This document shows positions 10,901-18,578 of a DNA stretch of 64,000 bases, piece by piece (the stretch's first letter is position 1; each line of letters opens with the position of its first letter). This DNA comes from Acidobacteriota bacterium. GTDB lineage: Bacteria > Acidobacteriota > Thermoanaerobaculia > Multivoradales > SZUA-115. Location: contig JAJRVQ010000167.1 in the NCBI GenBank assembly GCA_024277255.1, forward strand, positions 1-64,000, read 5' to 3'. The position numbers were made by a program, and so were the translations under genes. The notes under the pieces were generated by a model that worked only from the letters and a program-made list of their open reading frames with translations, did not search any database and was not told the origin of the DNA.

Positions 10901-13339
10901 TCGAGTCGTGGAGCCGCCGGCGGCCAGGGAGCCGGCGACGGCCTCGCGGTAGAACGCGGCGAGATCACCCAGCAGAACCGCCATCGACCAACCATCGCAG
11001 AGGATGTGGTGAATGTTACCGAGGAGCGTGTGCTGCGCCGGCCCGCTGTTGAGCAACGCGAAGCGATACAACGGCGGCCGGTCGAGCTGGAAGGGCCGGC
11101 GAGCCAGAGCCTCACCCAGTGCGCGCCTCGCCCGTCGCCGATCAGCCGGCGAGCAGCCCGACAAGTCGACTACCGGCAACAGCCGACCCGCCGACTCGAC
11201 TTCGGTCAGCGACGTCACTTTCTGTACCGGCTGGCCGTCGGCAGCCGGGAAAAAGGCGCGCAGCCCTTCATGACGCCGCACCACCTCGGCCAAAGCCATC
11301 GCCAGCGCCGCCGGAACAAGGGATCCGCGCAAATCGACGGTAAAGGGCACGTTGTAGACCGCCGAGGATTCGAGCAGGCGGTCGAGAAACCACAGCCGTT
11401 GCTGAGCGAAAGAGGGCTCCAGCTCGCCGCTGGCTGGCCGTGGAATCGGCTCGATCACTCCACCGTCGAGCGCCGACAGACCACCCGCTTCCTCCACCAG
11501 CGCTTCGACGACCGGCGCCAGCTGCCGCGCCGAAGGCGACTCGTAGACCTGGAAGATCGCCAGAGGAACACCGAATTCCCGGAGCACCCGTGAGCAGACC
11601 CGTGTCACCAATAGAGAGTGACCGCCCAAAGCGAGGAAATCATCATCGCCCTCGACTGCCGGTAGTCCCAACACCTCGGCGAAGATGTCGGCCAGTCGGA
11701 GCTCCACCGGCGATGGCTGAGTTCCGGTGGCGACCTCGGCCCCGCCCCTTTCGCCGGCTCCCGGTTCAACAGCCTCCCCCTCGCCGACCGCCTCTTCTTG
11801 GGCTTGCGCCACGCGCACCAGCGCCGCGCGATCCACCTTGAGGTTCGGGGTCATCGGAAGGTGATCGCGAACGATCAGCCGGGCCGGCACCATCGCCTCC
11901 GGCAACCGCGCGGAGAGAAAGGTGCGTAGCGTCTCGGTGGTGGGCGTCGGCTGACCACCAGTTGCGGTCACGAAGGCGGCCAGCGACACGCCGCTTTCGT
12001 CGTCCAGCACCACGACCGCCGCCTGGGCGACGGTCGGGTGACTCATCAGCACAACCTCCACCTCGCCCAGCTCGACCCGGAAACCACGGATCTTGACTTG
12101 GTTGTCGATGCGCCCGAGAAAATCGATATCGCCGTCCGCCAACCGCCGCACGAGGTCGCCGGTGCGATAGAGCCGGGAGCCGGCAGGGCCCTGTGGATCC
12201 GGCACCCAGGCCTCGGCCGTCAGCGCCGGCCGCCCCCGATAGCCGCGCGCCACACTGGCACCACCGACCGCAAGTTCCCCCGGCAGTTCCGAGTCGATCA
12301 CTTCGAACCGCCGATCGAGTAATCGAAGATGCAGATGATCCAGCGCCCGGCCGATGGCCGGCATCTCGGTCACCTCGGCGCTCGAAGCTCGGGGCACCCT
12401 CCCCCAGGTGGTGAAGACCGTGCATTCGGTCGGACCGTAGGCGTTGTAGAAGGCAAACGGCAGGTCGGAAGGAGCGAACAGCCGCAACCGCTCGCCGCCG
12501 GCGATGAGGAGGCGCAAGGCGATCGTGCGGGGCCATCGCCGAGCCAGCAAGACCTCGGCCAGCGCGGTGGTCACAAAGCAGAGGGTGATGCGCTCCCGTG
12601 CCAACCAGCGGATCAGGCGGCGCGGAGAGAGGAGAGTCTCGCGATCGGCGAGGTGAATGCTTGCTCCACTGGCCAGGAAGGGCCAGATCTCCCAGACCGC
12701 GGCGTCGAACGCCGGGCTGGCCAGGTGCGCGGACCTGCTCGAAGCATCGATGCCGCGCTCTGCGATCACACTGTTGACGAAGGCAGCAAGGTTGCCCCGG
12801 GTGACTTCGACTCCCTTGGGCCTTCCGGTGGAGCCGGATGTGAAGATGACGTAGGCCAGGTTGTCGAGATGGGCTCTGGCGCTCGGATTGGGCAAGGCCG
12901 TTGCCGCTGCCGCGTCAGCCGGGGCGCCAGCCCCTTCGGCCTCTATGTCGACGACATGGATCACCTCATCGAGCAGTTCCTGGTGCCCGGGGAGAGCCGT
13001 GGAGGTGGCCAGGAGAATCCGCGCACCCGACTCCGCAATCGTCTCGCACAGGCGTCCCGAAGGATGGTCGACATCGAGCGGAATGAAACAAGCGCCCGTC
13101 TTGAGCACCGCTAACTGCGCCGCCACCTCGGCCGCCGAGCGCTCAGCGAGAACCGCCACCGGAGTCTCCGTACTCACTCCGATACGGAGCAAGTGTCCGG
13201 CGATCCGGTTGGCCCAACCGTTGAGTTCGCCATAGCTCACCTGCCGGAAGCCATCGGTGATCGCAACTGCGCCAGGGCGTTCTTGCGCCCGAAGCTCGAT
13301 CACCCTATGGACTTGCAGGACAGCTGAAACCGCCGCCAT
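4985..13339 (-). CDS. Nonribosomal peptide synthetase, loading plus two extension modules (A-T-C-A-T-C-A-T)
   Basis: A 2784-residue trimodular NRPS and the first gene of the operon. It opens directly with an adenylation domain (about 10-500) and no condensation domain before it, so this is an initiating module. Then follow T (GGHSLLVTR, about 540-610), C (HHILCDG), A, T (GGNSLVAVQ), C (HHITSDG), A and T (GGHSLSATR). All three A domains keep SGSTG(R/K)PKG and YGP(T/S)E. Pocket residues read by eye for the last A domain are D-L-F-N-N-A-L-T-Y-K. From memory this matches a code usually linked to alanine. The first two domains read roughly D-A-W-F-I-G-A-V-F-K and D-A-F-W-Q-A-N-V-C-K, which I cannot assign. 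The start is the ATG at 13339. No epimerase, methyltransferase or thioesterase is present. Confidence 0.96.
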   Translation of the reverse strand: MAAVSAVLQVHRVIELRAQERPGAVAITDGFRQVSYGELNGWANRIAGHLLRIGVSTETPVAVLAERSAAEVAAQLAVLKTGACFIPLDVDHPSGRLCETIAESGARILLATSTALPGHQELLDEVIHVVDIEAEGAGAPADAAAATALPNPSARAHLDNLAYVIFTSGSTGRPKGVEVTRGNLAAFVNSVIAERGIDASSRSAHLASPAFDAAVWEIWPFLASGASIHLADRETLLSPRRLIRWLARERITLCFVTTALAEVLLARRWPRTIALRLLIAGGERLRLFAPSDLPFAFYNAYGPTECTVFTTWGRVPRASSAEVTEMPAIGRALDHLHLRLLDRRFEVIDSELPGELAVGGASVARGYRGRPALTAEAWVPDPQGPAGSRLYRTGDLVRRLADGDIDFLGRIDNQVKIRGFRVELGEVEVVLMSHPTVAQAAVVVLDDESGVSLAAFVTATGGQPTPTTETLRTFLSARLPEAMVPARLIVRDHLPMTPNLKVDRAALVRVAQAQEEAVGEGEAVEPGAGERGGAEVATGTQPSPVELRLADIFAEVLGLPAVEGDDDFLALGGHSLLVTRVCSRVLREFGVPLAIFQVYESPSARQLAPVVEALVEEAGGLSALDGGVIEPIPRPASGELEPSFAQQRLWFLDRLLESSAVYNVPFTVDLRGSLVPAALAMALAEVVRRHEGLRAFFPAADGQPVQKVTSLTEVESAGRLLPVVDLSGCSPADRRRARRALGEALARRPFQLDRPPLYRFALLNSGPAQHTLLGNIHHILCDGWSMAVLLGDLAAFYREAVAGSLAAGGSTTRPLPTLQYADYAAWQRSTMSGEVLERQLTYWRGELADAPTVLELPTDRPRPSVESTAGGRVIEQLPEELCDRLSAFARKVDSSLYGTLFAALAALLGRFARVSDLVLGCPIANRRRLEAEELIGFMVNTLPLRAEMGDGPSFLGLVAQVSDRVMAAHEHQDLPFERLVEELASGRGAGLNPLVSVLFVMQNAPPPPAELTPGVAMEWRELETGEAIAELSVIAEQRGGEIELTFDYRTELWDETTIRRLARGYRRLLSAAVSRPELALRELPISSPAERHQLVHEWNDTAWPAAEELYIHRWVEARAAASPHAVAVVGGSSHLSYGELDRRAADLARGLCRIGVAPERRVGLWLDRSPEMVVAMLAVLKAGGAFVALDPVFPDRRGDEMLRDAEAVAVIFRSGRRRSLQRFGGSEIEIDAQGWRVAARGETPLEPATELTAANLAYVIFTSGSTGKPKGVAVAHETLSNLVAWYRRAYALSAEDHCSAMSGPAFDALVFESWPALAAGGRLEIVDDEIRSSPLELVRWMEERALTVSWVPTPVAEAIFAEGVVPGGPLRCLQTAGDRLHRLPVAAQAWPLYNNYGPTEATVCTSWGRVFPDPTGREPSIGRPILGVRVHVLAGAVEVVPIGMPGELCIGGRGVARGYLGGPRSTAIAFVPDPFARTPGARLYRSGDLARLRGEGEIEFLGRIDRQVKIRGFRIELGEIESCLLDHPGVREAAVVVVGEGVARQVVSFLVPAASGGGESPASEELIAHLSERLPEYMVPSSFTVLERLPVTASGKVDRRLLAALPVNPAVSAASDRPPETAVERELAAIWSAVLGISAVGREDDFFRLGGNSLVAVQVQSRISSSLGVDLALRDLFDARSLTALARKVEAATTAGSGPRAGRLGTIPRRPAAIAPPPSFAQARLWFLDRLSPGRAVYNVPIALKLDGPLSARAMWRTLREIELRHESVRTVFKVQDGDPYQVVRPPSLRLPVIDLSALPANYTRTVAEKVANHEARLSFDLAAGPLMRTRLLRLGCEFHRLLITLHHITSDGWSSGVLLRELRALYPVMASGGDSVLPDLPVQYADFALWQRQRLSGELLEQQLAFWRRRLADLPPSLDLPTDRPRPPVRDLAGAVVRRSVDRQLGDRIAAFGRDRGATPFMVLQAAFSALLGRYSQQERFATGSPVANRHPVEVEGLIGFFANTLVLVSELDGSPSFSTLLERTRDEVMQALAHQDLPFERLVDELGVERDLSSSPLFNTVLALDTEILYRATLADGLAAQVEMVHPATSKFDLSLFIHDDEGALSAELEYATDLFDAATAARLLAHFDTLLAAALRAEETEIWALPLLTETELAQLQGWESPTPRQPVLAPAETLFELIADQAARSPRAVALIAGEERISYWELLQRVERLSRRLVRTGLGADKVAAILLPRCPELIVAMLAVHAAGGAYLPLEPDFPVDRLEFMLADSDAVVMVTAGSLHEQPAGQGMKVIDIDALSLDEAGPEPAVAELVGWPPRRSSSANLSHLIYTSGSTGRPKGVAISQASAVAMVRWAATVFSPEELAGALASTSVCFDLSVFEIFLPLSCGGTVILADDALALRSLPARDQVTLINTVPSALAALLRLGDLPSGVRTVNLAGEPLPVELARAAYEQPAVQRVYNLYGPSEDTTYSTFDLVERDCVQPPPIGCAVTGSSSYVVDARLRRVAQGVPGELLLGGQGQARGYLGRPRLTAASFVPDSLSGESGRRLYCTGDRVRWCGDGRLDFLGRLDHQVKLRGFRVELGEVELALRRCRCVAAAAAGLRTVAGDVQLVGWLEEEEPGGVEVEELRRQLSVALPAYMVPSSLMVVEHLALTSNGKLDRDSLPDPGTSRLSAEREFVAPSTPLEELVAGLWSEVLGFDQISVDVSFFKLGGHSLSATRVVARLEELFGLEVPLRVFFEAPTIEGLVAKLGELEAREATGEVGQDNGGAAQVYATGGGR

Positions 13340-13414
13340 CAGGCGACAACCTCGGTCGACGTCCGATCTCTATCTTTCCACTCGGCTGCGGCAAGGAACC
13401 GGCGAGTCACGAAG

Positions 13415-13426
13415 AATCGGCCGATT
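13415..13426. promoter_or_regulatory. 12-bp perfect palindrome upstream of NRPS operon
   Basis: AATCGGCCGATT is a perfect dyad centred about 81 bases upstream of the NRPS start codon. Its place and symmetry suit an operator for a dimeric regulator of the biosynthetic operon. Function is inferred from position only. Confidence 0.4.
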
Positions 13427-13506
13427 TCGGCCATGCACGAATCCACACCCACCCCCCAGCCGTAGTCAGCAATGCGGCTCATTGTTTTATCCCTTTGGGC
13501 TGTCTG

Positions 13507-13540
13507 CTCGGCGAGTTTCCGTAGACCGAATCTCGCCGAG
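13507..13540. promoter_or_regulatory. 9-bp inverted repeat (stem-loop) in NRPS leader
   Basis: CTCGGCGAG and CTCGCCGAG are perfect reverse complements separated by 16 bases. Inside the loop, TTC and GAA can extend the stem after a mismatch. It lies about 170-200 bases before the NRPS start codon. It could be an operator or an RNA hairpin acting as an attenuator. No U-tract follows on the minus strand, so a simple terminator is unlikely. Confidence 0.4.
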
Positions 13541-14156
13541 CTTCCTCCTCCTTAGTGCAGAGGCGGCGACCGATCGTGACATAGCGACGCGTATATACTC
13601 CTGTACAGTCATGGCTGATTCACCGCCCATCTTCTTACTCGCGAGCAAGCCACCAGCCAGGCACGATTGACGTGGATCAAAGTCCTGCTCATCGGCCCGC
13701 TCACGGCTGATCCAACCTCACTCGAGACGGAGGCCAACGAGAGGCTCAAGGTTGCTCGTAGCCACCCCACCGAGTCCTTCACCCGCGTGGTCGCGGCAAC
13801 TGGAACTAGAGGTCCGGCGACCACGGCGGCGGCAACATCTATCCTCGGGTTGTATGGCTGCGTGAAACAACACGCTGCAAGAGGTAGTCGACGTCGAGGA
13901 CAACTGTGGCCATCGCACATAGTGAGCCGGCGTTTGCCGAAAGGGCACGCCAGTGCGAACGCCTGCCCGGTCTGGAAGTGACCGCCTGCCGCGAGTCGGT
14001 CGCCTCAGGCGGAGCGGAGTCCGCGGGCGATCCCATCCTCGATCGCTCTTCGTGGCAGTGAACCGCTCGCGGAACACTGCGCTGTGATCAGCACCCAGTC
14101 GGGGCCACCGGCGCAACGCCGGAAGCCCCCCTGGTCAAAGGTCGAACGGGCGGATA

Positions 14157-14759
14157 CTAGGGAGAGCGGTCAATACGGTTGCGCGCCAGGTCGGGCGTCA
14201 CCGTGCAGATGCCGTCGCTGCTGAACCACAGCACCGCGTCCGCGGGGAAGACGTCGACCCCGTTGAGCATGGTGCATTCCACGTAGGCCCGAAGGCTACC
14301 CGGTGCGAAGGGAGTGCCGCCGTAGTTGTACGCACGTCCCGGCACGCTCCACACGGGCACCCCACCGGGCGAGGTAGTGACCCCAGTGTTGGGATTGACG
14401 TCCCAGACCTTGCCCTTGAGCTGCCAGTGATCGCCGGGGATACAGCAGTCGGTGATATGGAAATCGAGGAATGTGGCGCCGGAGCAAACGAGCTGATAGC
14501 CGGTCACGTTGGCCGGGTGCAGGTCGCGGCAGATCCACTCCTGGCGCCAGCTTGCCCGGGGATCGAAGACCGGCGGAGGATAAATGCCGAAGGTGGGACC
14601 GATCGCCAGCTTGCTGGCGTCGATCGGACCGAGGAACGCCGACTTCCCAATCGGGGCGATGTCGTCGAGCGCGTTGCTGCCCTCTGTGGACTGGGCAAAG
14701 GCGGGCACAGCCGCGCCTAGAACCAGGACCGCCAGCACAAGGCGTGTGAGGATCTTCAT
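14157..14759 (-). CDS. Cysteine-rich secreted protein of unknown function
   Basis: A 200-residue protein with a clear Sec signal peptide: a basic start (MKILTR), a hydrophobic core of about 12 residues, and a likely cut after AFA near residue 22. The mature part holds about seven cysteines, including a CC pair, which suggests disulphides in an oxidising compartment. I recognise no domain. An AAGGAG ribosome site lies 7 bases before the ATG. It stands alone, downstream of the SIR2-VMAP/MoxR/vWA operon on the same strand, with 240 bases between. It could be read by run-through from that operon, but it probably has its own promoter. Confidence 0.8.
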   Translation of the reverse strand: MKILTRLVLAVLVLGAAVPAFAQSTEGSNALDDIAPIGKSAFLGPIDASKLAIGPTFGIYPPPVFDPRASWRQEWICRDLHPANVTGYQLVCSGATFLDFHITDCCIPGDHWQLKGKVWDVNPNTGVTTSPGGVPVWSVPGRAYNYGGTPFAPGSLRAYVECTMLNGVDVFPADAVLWFSSDGICTVTPDLARNRIDRSP

Positions 14760-14999
14760 GATGTCTCCTTCTTACCGATGGTTTCTCCATCTCGCGATGC
14801 CGAAGCCGACGCGAGCTGCATGGCCCTCATTAAGCCGAGTGCTATCGTCACCTTGTTTCGTGACAGACCTATATCCACATGCATCGTCACTCTACTTAAC
14901 CCTCCTGGAATACAAATCCAAATCGTCGTCGGAAGAGACCGCAGGAAACCCCAGAGGAGTGATGCTCGCCACCGACTATCGGCGGATCGCGGCGCAGCC

Positions 15000-17900
15000 T
15001 CAGGCGGAGAAGAGTCCGCCGCGCAGCTCGCGCAGCCGTTCCAGCCCTGCCGTGTCGCGCACCGCCTGGTAGGCGGTTTCGGTTTGATCGATCACTTCCG
15101 CGGCACCCTTGCCGTCACCCGCCTCGATGCGCAACTCGGCGAGATGCTCCCCCACCGCCGCCAGCGCTTGGGGCTGGGTTCGGGCCTGCTCCACCAGTCT
15201 CGGCCAGAGCTTCTCCAACAGGTCCCGGGCAAGCTCCCGTTTGCCGATGTGGTCATAGACACGCGCCAAGTCGCCCGCGCTGTTCGCCTGCGCCCACAGA
15301 TCGTCCTCGATACCGACGAGTGTTGATCGCTCTTCGTAGACTCGAACCGCCTCCACCATCTCTCCAGCACTTTCCAACAGACTTCCGTGGCCGGCCAGCG
15401 CCTCGATCACAGCGAAGCGACCTTCATCTCCACTCAGCATCGACTGCGCCAGCCCCTGCCGCTCCCGGCTCAACGCCAGCGCCTCCTCGATCCGCTCGTG
15501 ACGAGCGAAGAAGCTCGCCAGATCGCTACGGGCGGAGATCGAGTCAGCCATCAGACCGGCACCGCTGAGTAGGGCGATCCTCTCGCCCAGTAAACCCTCG
15601 GCCTCCTTCAGGTTTTCCACCTGCTCTTGCCACCGAGCCAGTTCGGCTAGCACCGTTGCTCGATCCAGCGGCTCGGCTTTCTGCGCCAACGAGCGCGCCT
15701 CCTCGAGATAGGAGATGGCGGACTCGATGTCGCCCTGATGGCCCAGGAAGCGGCCGTAGTCGAGCATCGCGAAAACATGGTCGCGATCGTCGCCCACGGT
15801 TCCCGCCAGCTCCAATCGCCGCTGATGGTGCCGGCGTGCTTCGTCCGGCCTTTCGAGTTTTCCGGCCAGACGAGCCAACCTGGCAGAGGAGTCCATCACC
15901 CCGAGATCGTCATCCGCTTGCTGGTGGAGGCCCAAGGCCTCTTCCTCGAACTGCACAGCAGCCTTGAGGTCGCCCGCTTCCTCCCACAGGTAGGAATGAT
16001 CGCTGAACACCTGTGCACCAGCGATCGGTCCCAGCTGCTGGACCAACGAGAGGCGCTCCTCGCTCCGTTTGAAGGCACTGTCGAGATCGCCTGTCGCCTG
16101 GTGCAGCCGGATGGCATCGCCCAGAGCCGCAGAGAAATCGATCGGTGAACCTTCCTCATCCCTTCTCAGCACCTCCAACCGCTCCTCGAAGTAGTCCAGC
16201 GCACCCATCAAGTCTCCGTCATCCTCCAACAACCGCCCGAGGTCTTTGAGAACCCAACCTAGTTCTCCCGGATCACCCAACTCCTCTGCTACACGATGCC
16301 GGTCAAGCTGCACCCCGAGGGCAAGCTCAACACTGGGCAATCGCAGCAACGTCGCTGCATGTTCACCCAACGCACGGACCAATCCGCGCCGATCTCCGGT
16401 CTTCCGACAAATCTCCGCTGCCCGCTCGTACCAGGGAAGCGCCGCCTTTAGCTGACCATCCGCGTCGAGGAAACGGGCGAGAGCGAGGCAATAGGAAGAC
16501 TCCTGCTGCGATCCTTCGGCCAACTCCAACGCCTTGTGCATCTCGGCCAGCGCCTCCTCACCTCGCTCCAGCTGAGAGTACAAATAGGCGATGCGGCTGC
16601 GGGCGTGGGCTTCGTCGAGGGGTCGATCAAGGCTGTAATAACGTTCGATGAGCAGCTCGAAGAGGCCGATCGCTTCGCTTAACTCGCCCGCTTCCTCCAA
16701 CTCCCCCGCCCGCTGCGCCATTTCCAACTCGTTCGGCACGCGGCGGCGCTTCCCTTTGCCTTCTTCCCAGGACTCGTCACTCTCCAGCCCGGAATCATCC
16801 GATTCAAAGGAGTACTCCTCGGCGTAGTCCCTCTCTTCCTCCAAGTCCTCGACCTCGGTTTCCAATTCCGCGGCCCGCCGTACCAACCCGGCGTGGGCAC
16901 CGCCGACGAAGCCGAGGATGGCGGCGGCCCCGGCGAGGAAGGGCACGGTGGCGGCCCCGGTGCCGCTCGCTTCGGAAGCATCGCCGAGGTCGATCGCGCC
17001 CTGCGCCGAGTGCGGATCTTCGAGCCAGGCCTCGAAGGTGTCGGCGCTCCAGCCGTGGTGTTCGACCGCTCGCGCCGCCCGCTTGAGGACCTCCACGGTC
17101 TCTTCGGCCTGGCCCCGTTCGAGCAGCAGGGGTTGTACGCCGGGGAAGAATTCGAGAGTCACCTCATCATGGCTGCGCGGATCGACACCGGGAGCGGTGC
17201 GTAGTTTGAGCAGGCCGCCGAGCAGGACCTCCGCCTCGTGATCTTGACCCGCAGTGGGGAGGAGATCGCGGCGAATCAAACTGACCAGTTTGGGGGTCAA
17301 GACAATCGCCGCCGCGACCATCGAGGCCAGCCGCCTCGCCGGGGCCGAGGCGACGGCGAGAAAGCGCCTCACCCGCTCCTCGGGCGCTACGAAGACCGGC
17401 GGAGCTGGTGCCTCCGGCTCGGCTCCCGCCACCACTCCGGCGACGGCCCGGCGGTCGAGACCGTGGAAGAAATAGCCCGGCATCCAGTTCGTGTTCGCCC
17501 CGCAGACCAGCCGCGCCAAGCGGTTGAGCAGTGCCGGATCGAGGCTCGCCACCGGCAGCAAGAGCCGGCCTCCTTCCTCGGGCTGACCCAGGTGGGCAGC
17601 ACCCTCGAACTCCCGCCGTGGATCGATCCACGGCTGGCGCGGCTTCCAGTGCAGGGCGTTGTTGGCGGTCGCCGGAGTCGTCGCCCGCAGGTCGATGGGG
17701 ATGGCATCGCCCAGGGCGGTGCGTTCCCACAGCCGTTCCGGCAGCAATTGCACCAGAGCCAGCGGCACGGTGCGCGACCAGTGGAGGAGCTGGCGCACCA
17801 TCGAGCCGTCACTCCAGGCGGCGGAGACGCAGTCCGAGAGGAGGAGCACAAGCCGCCGGCTGCCCGATCCGGTCACCTCGTTGAGCGAACGCCGGTGGCG

Positions 17901-18578
17901 GTTGGCCACCAGATCGCGGTCACTGGCGAAGAGACGGGGCGAGCCCTTGCCGACATCCAGCCACCAGGTCGCCACCGAACGGAAGGCTCCGCAGTAGCTC
18001 ATCGTCCGCTCCAGCTCGCGGACGGCGCGGCGCCAGAACCACATCGAAAGCGAAGCGTCGACGACGACCACCACCTCCAGCCACCGTTCGGTGGCGGGGC
18101 GGAAGACCGGTAGCCACAGCCCCTCCTCGGCGATCCGCTCCACTGTCGCCAACTCATCGAAGACCAGCCCTTTGGGCGCCGCCACATCGCGACGCAGCGG
18201 CCGTAGAGCACGGGCCAGCAGCCGGGCACCCGGCAACGCCGCCGCCTGCGGCAGATCGATGCGGCGCAGGGCGCTCGCTGCGCCGGCGGCGAAGCCCCGG
18301 GGGCTCGCCGAGCCGAAGGCTCCGGAGTCCTCGCTGGGCGCCGGCCCGGCCGGTGGCGTCGACTCTGCCCTGGTTTCCTCATCGACGCCGGAAGGCAATC
18401 GGTCATCAGCCTCCCCTACCGCCGGTAGGCTACCGGGAGCGACACCGGCCGATCCAGCCTCCGCCCCCCTTTCGATCCGTCGCAAGGCCAGCCAGAGCGC
18501 ATCGCGGCCATTCTCGGCGTCGAGATCGACGCCGCAACGCACCCACGCGCGCAGCAAGCCGGCGACGAGATCGCTCAC
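15000..18578 (-). CDS. SAV_2336-type vWA protein with TPR tail (conflict-system component)
   Basis: A 1192-residue multidomain protein, last gene of the SIR2-VMAP/MoxR/vWA operon. Residues 105-385 resemble the SAV_2336 N-terminal family, a von Willebrand A-like fold. DASLS (174-178) is a metal-binding DxSxS motif inside a hydrophobic strand, and LLLSDCVSAAW (245-255) is a second vWA strand. Residues 400-530 are helical. A glycine/alanine-rich hydrophobic run at 542-565 may cross or touch the membrane. A very acidic linker (571-606) follows, then TPR-like helical repeats to the C-terminus (about 615-1185). Family members often carry other C-terminal modules; the long TPR array suggests protein binding or sensing. 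The GTG start at 18578 overlaps the MoxR stop as GTGA, with GGAG just upstream. Role as partner of the ATPase is inferred from the conserved pairing. Confidence 0.88.
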   Translation of the reverse strand: MSDLVAGLLRAWVRCGVDLDAENGRDALWLALRRIERGAEAGSAGVAPGSLPAVGEADDRLPSGVDEETRAESTPPAGPAPSEDSGAFGSASPRGFAAGAASALRRIDLPQAAALPGARLLARALRPLRRDVAAPKGLVFDELATVERIAEEGLWLPVFRPATERWLEVVVVVDASLSMWFWRRAVRELERTMSYCGAFRSVATWWLDVGKGSPRLFASDRDLVANRHRRSLNEVTGSGSRRLVLLLSDCVSAAWSDGSMVRQLLHWSRTVPLALVQLLPERLWERTALGDAIPIDLRATTPATANNALHWKPRQPWIDPRREFEGAAHLGQPEEGGRLLLPVASLDPALLNRLARLVCGANTNWMPGYFFHGLDRRAVAGVVAGAEPEAPAPPVFVAPEERVRRFLAVASAPARRLASMVAAAIVLTPKLVSLIRRDLLPTAGQDHEAEVLLGGLLKLRTAPGVDPRSHDEVTLEFFPGVQPLLLERGQAEETVEVLKRAARAVEHHGWSADTFEAWLEDPHSAQGAIDLGDASEASGTGAATVPFLAGAAAILGFVGGAHAGLVRRAAELETEVEDLEEERDYAEEYSFESDDSGLESDESWEEGKGKRRRVPNELEMAQRAGELEEAGELSEAIGLFELLIERYYSLDRPLDEAHARSRIAYLYSQLERGEEALAEMHKALELAEGSQQESSYCLALARFLDADGQLKAALPWYERAAEICRKTGDRRGLVRALGEHAATLLRLPSVELALGVQLDRHRVAEELGDPGELGWVLKDLGRLLEDDGDLMGALDYFEERLEVLRRDEEGSPIDFSAALGDAIRLHQATGDLDSAFKRSEERLSLVQQLGPIAGAQVFSDHSYLWEEAGDLKAAVQFEEEALGLHQQADDDLGVMDSSARLARLAGKLERPDEARRHHQRRLELAGTVGDDRDHVFAMLDYGRFLGHQGDIESAISYLEEARSLAQKAEPLDRATVLAELARWQEQVENLKEAEGLLGERIALLSGAGLMADSISARSDLASFFARHERIEEALALSRERQGLAQSMLSGDEGRFAVIEALAGHGSLLESAGEMVEAVRVYEERSTLVGIEDDLWAQANSAGDLARVYDHIGKRELARDLLEKLWPRLVEQARTQPQALAAVGEHLAELRIEAGDGKGAAEVIDQTETAYQAVRDTAGLERLRELRGGLFSA

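Larger units (their letters stand above)
13340..14156. other. Long intergenic region upstream of the NRPS operon
   Basis: This 817-base stretch separates the NRPS operon start from a small secreted-protein gene. Several short open frames exist on both strands, but none has a convincing ribosome site or a recognisable domain. It holds the NRPS leader with two clean palindromic sites, listed separately. No -35/-10 pair stood out for the NRPS operon. The lower-GC patch near 13590-13620 contains TATATA and the palindrome CTGTACAG and is the likeliest promoter neighbourhood, but that is a guess. Confidence 0.5.

Noticed and set aside
13667..13981. 104-codon plus-strand frame in the NRPS leader
   Set aside because: No recognisable domain, overlapping frames on both strands, and no ribosome site; composition like non-coding DNA.
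15003..15020. GGCGGA/TCCGCC hairpin at the vWA stop as a terminator
   Set aside because: It lies in the last codons of the gene, has only 6 bp of stem and no U-tract after it.
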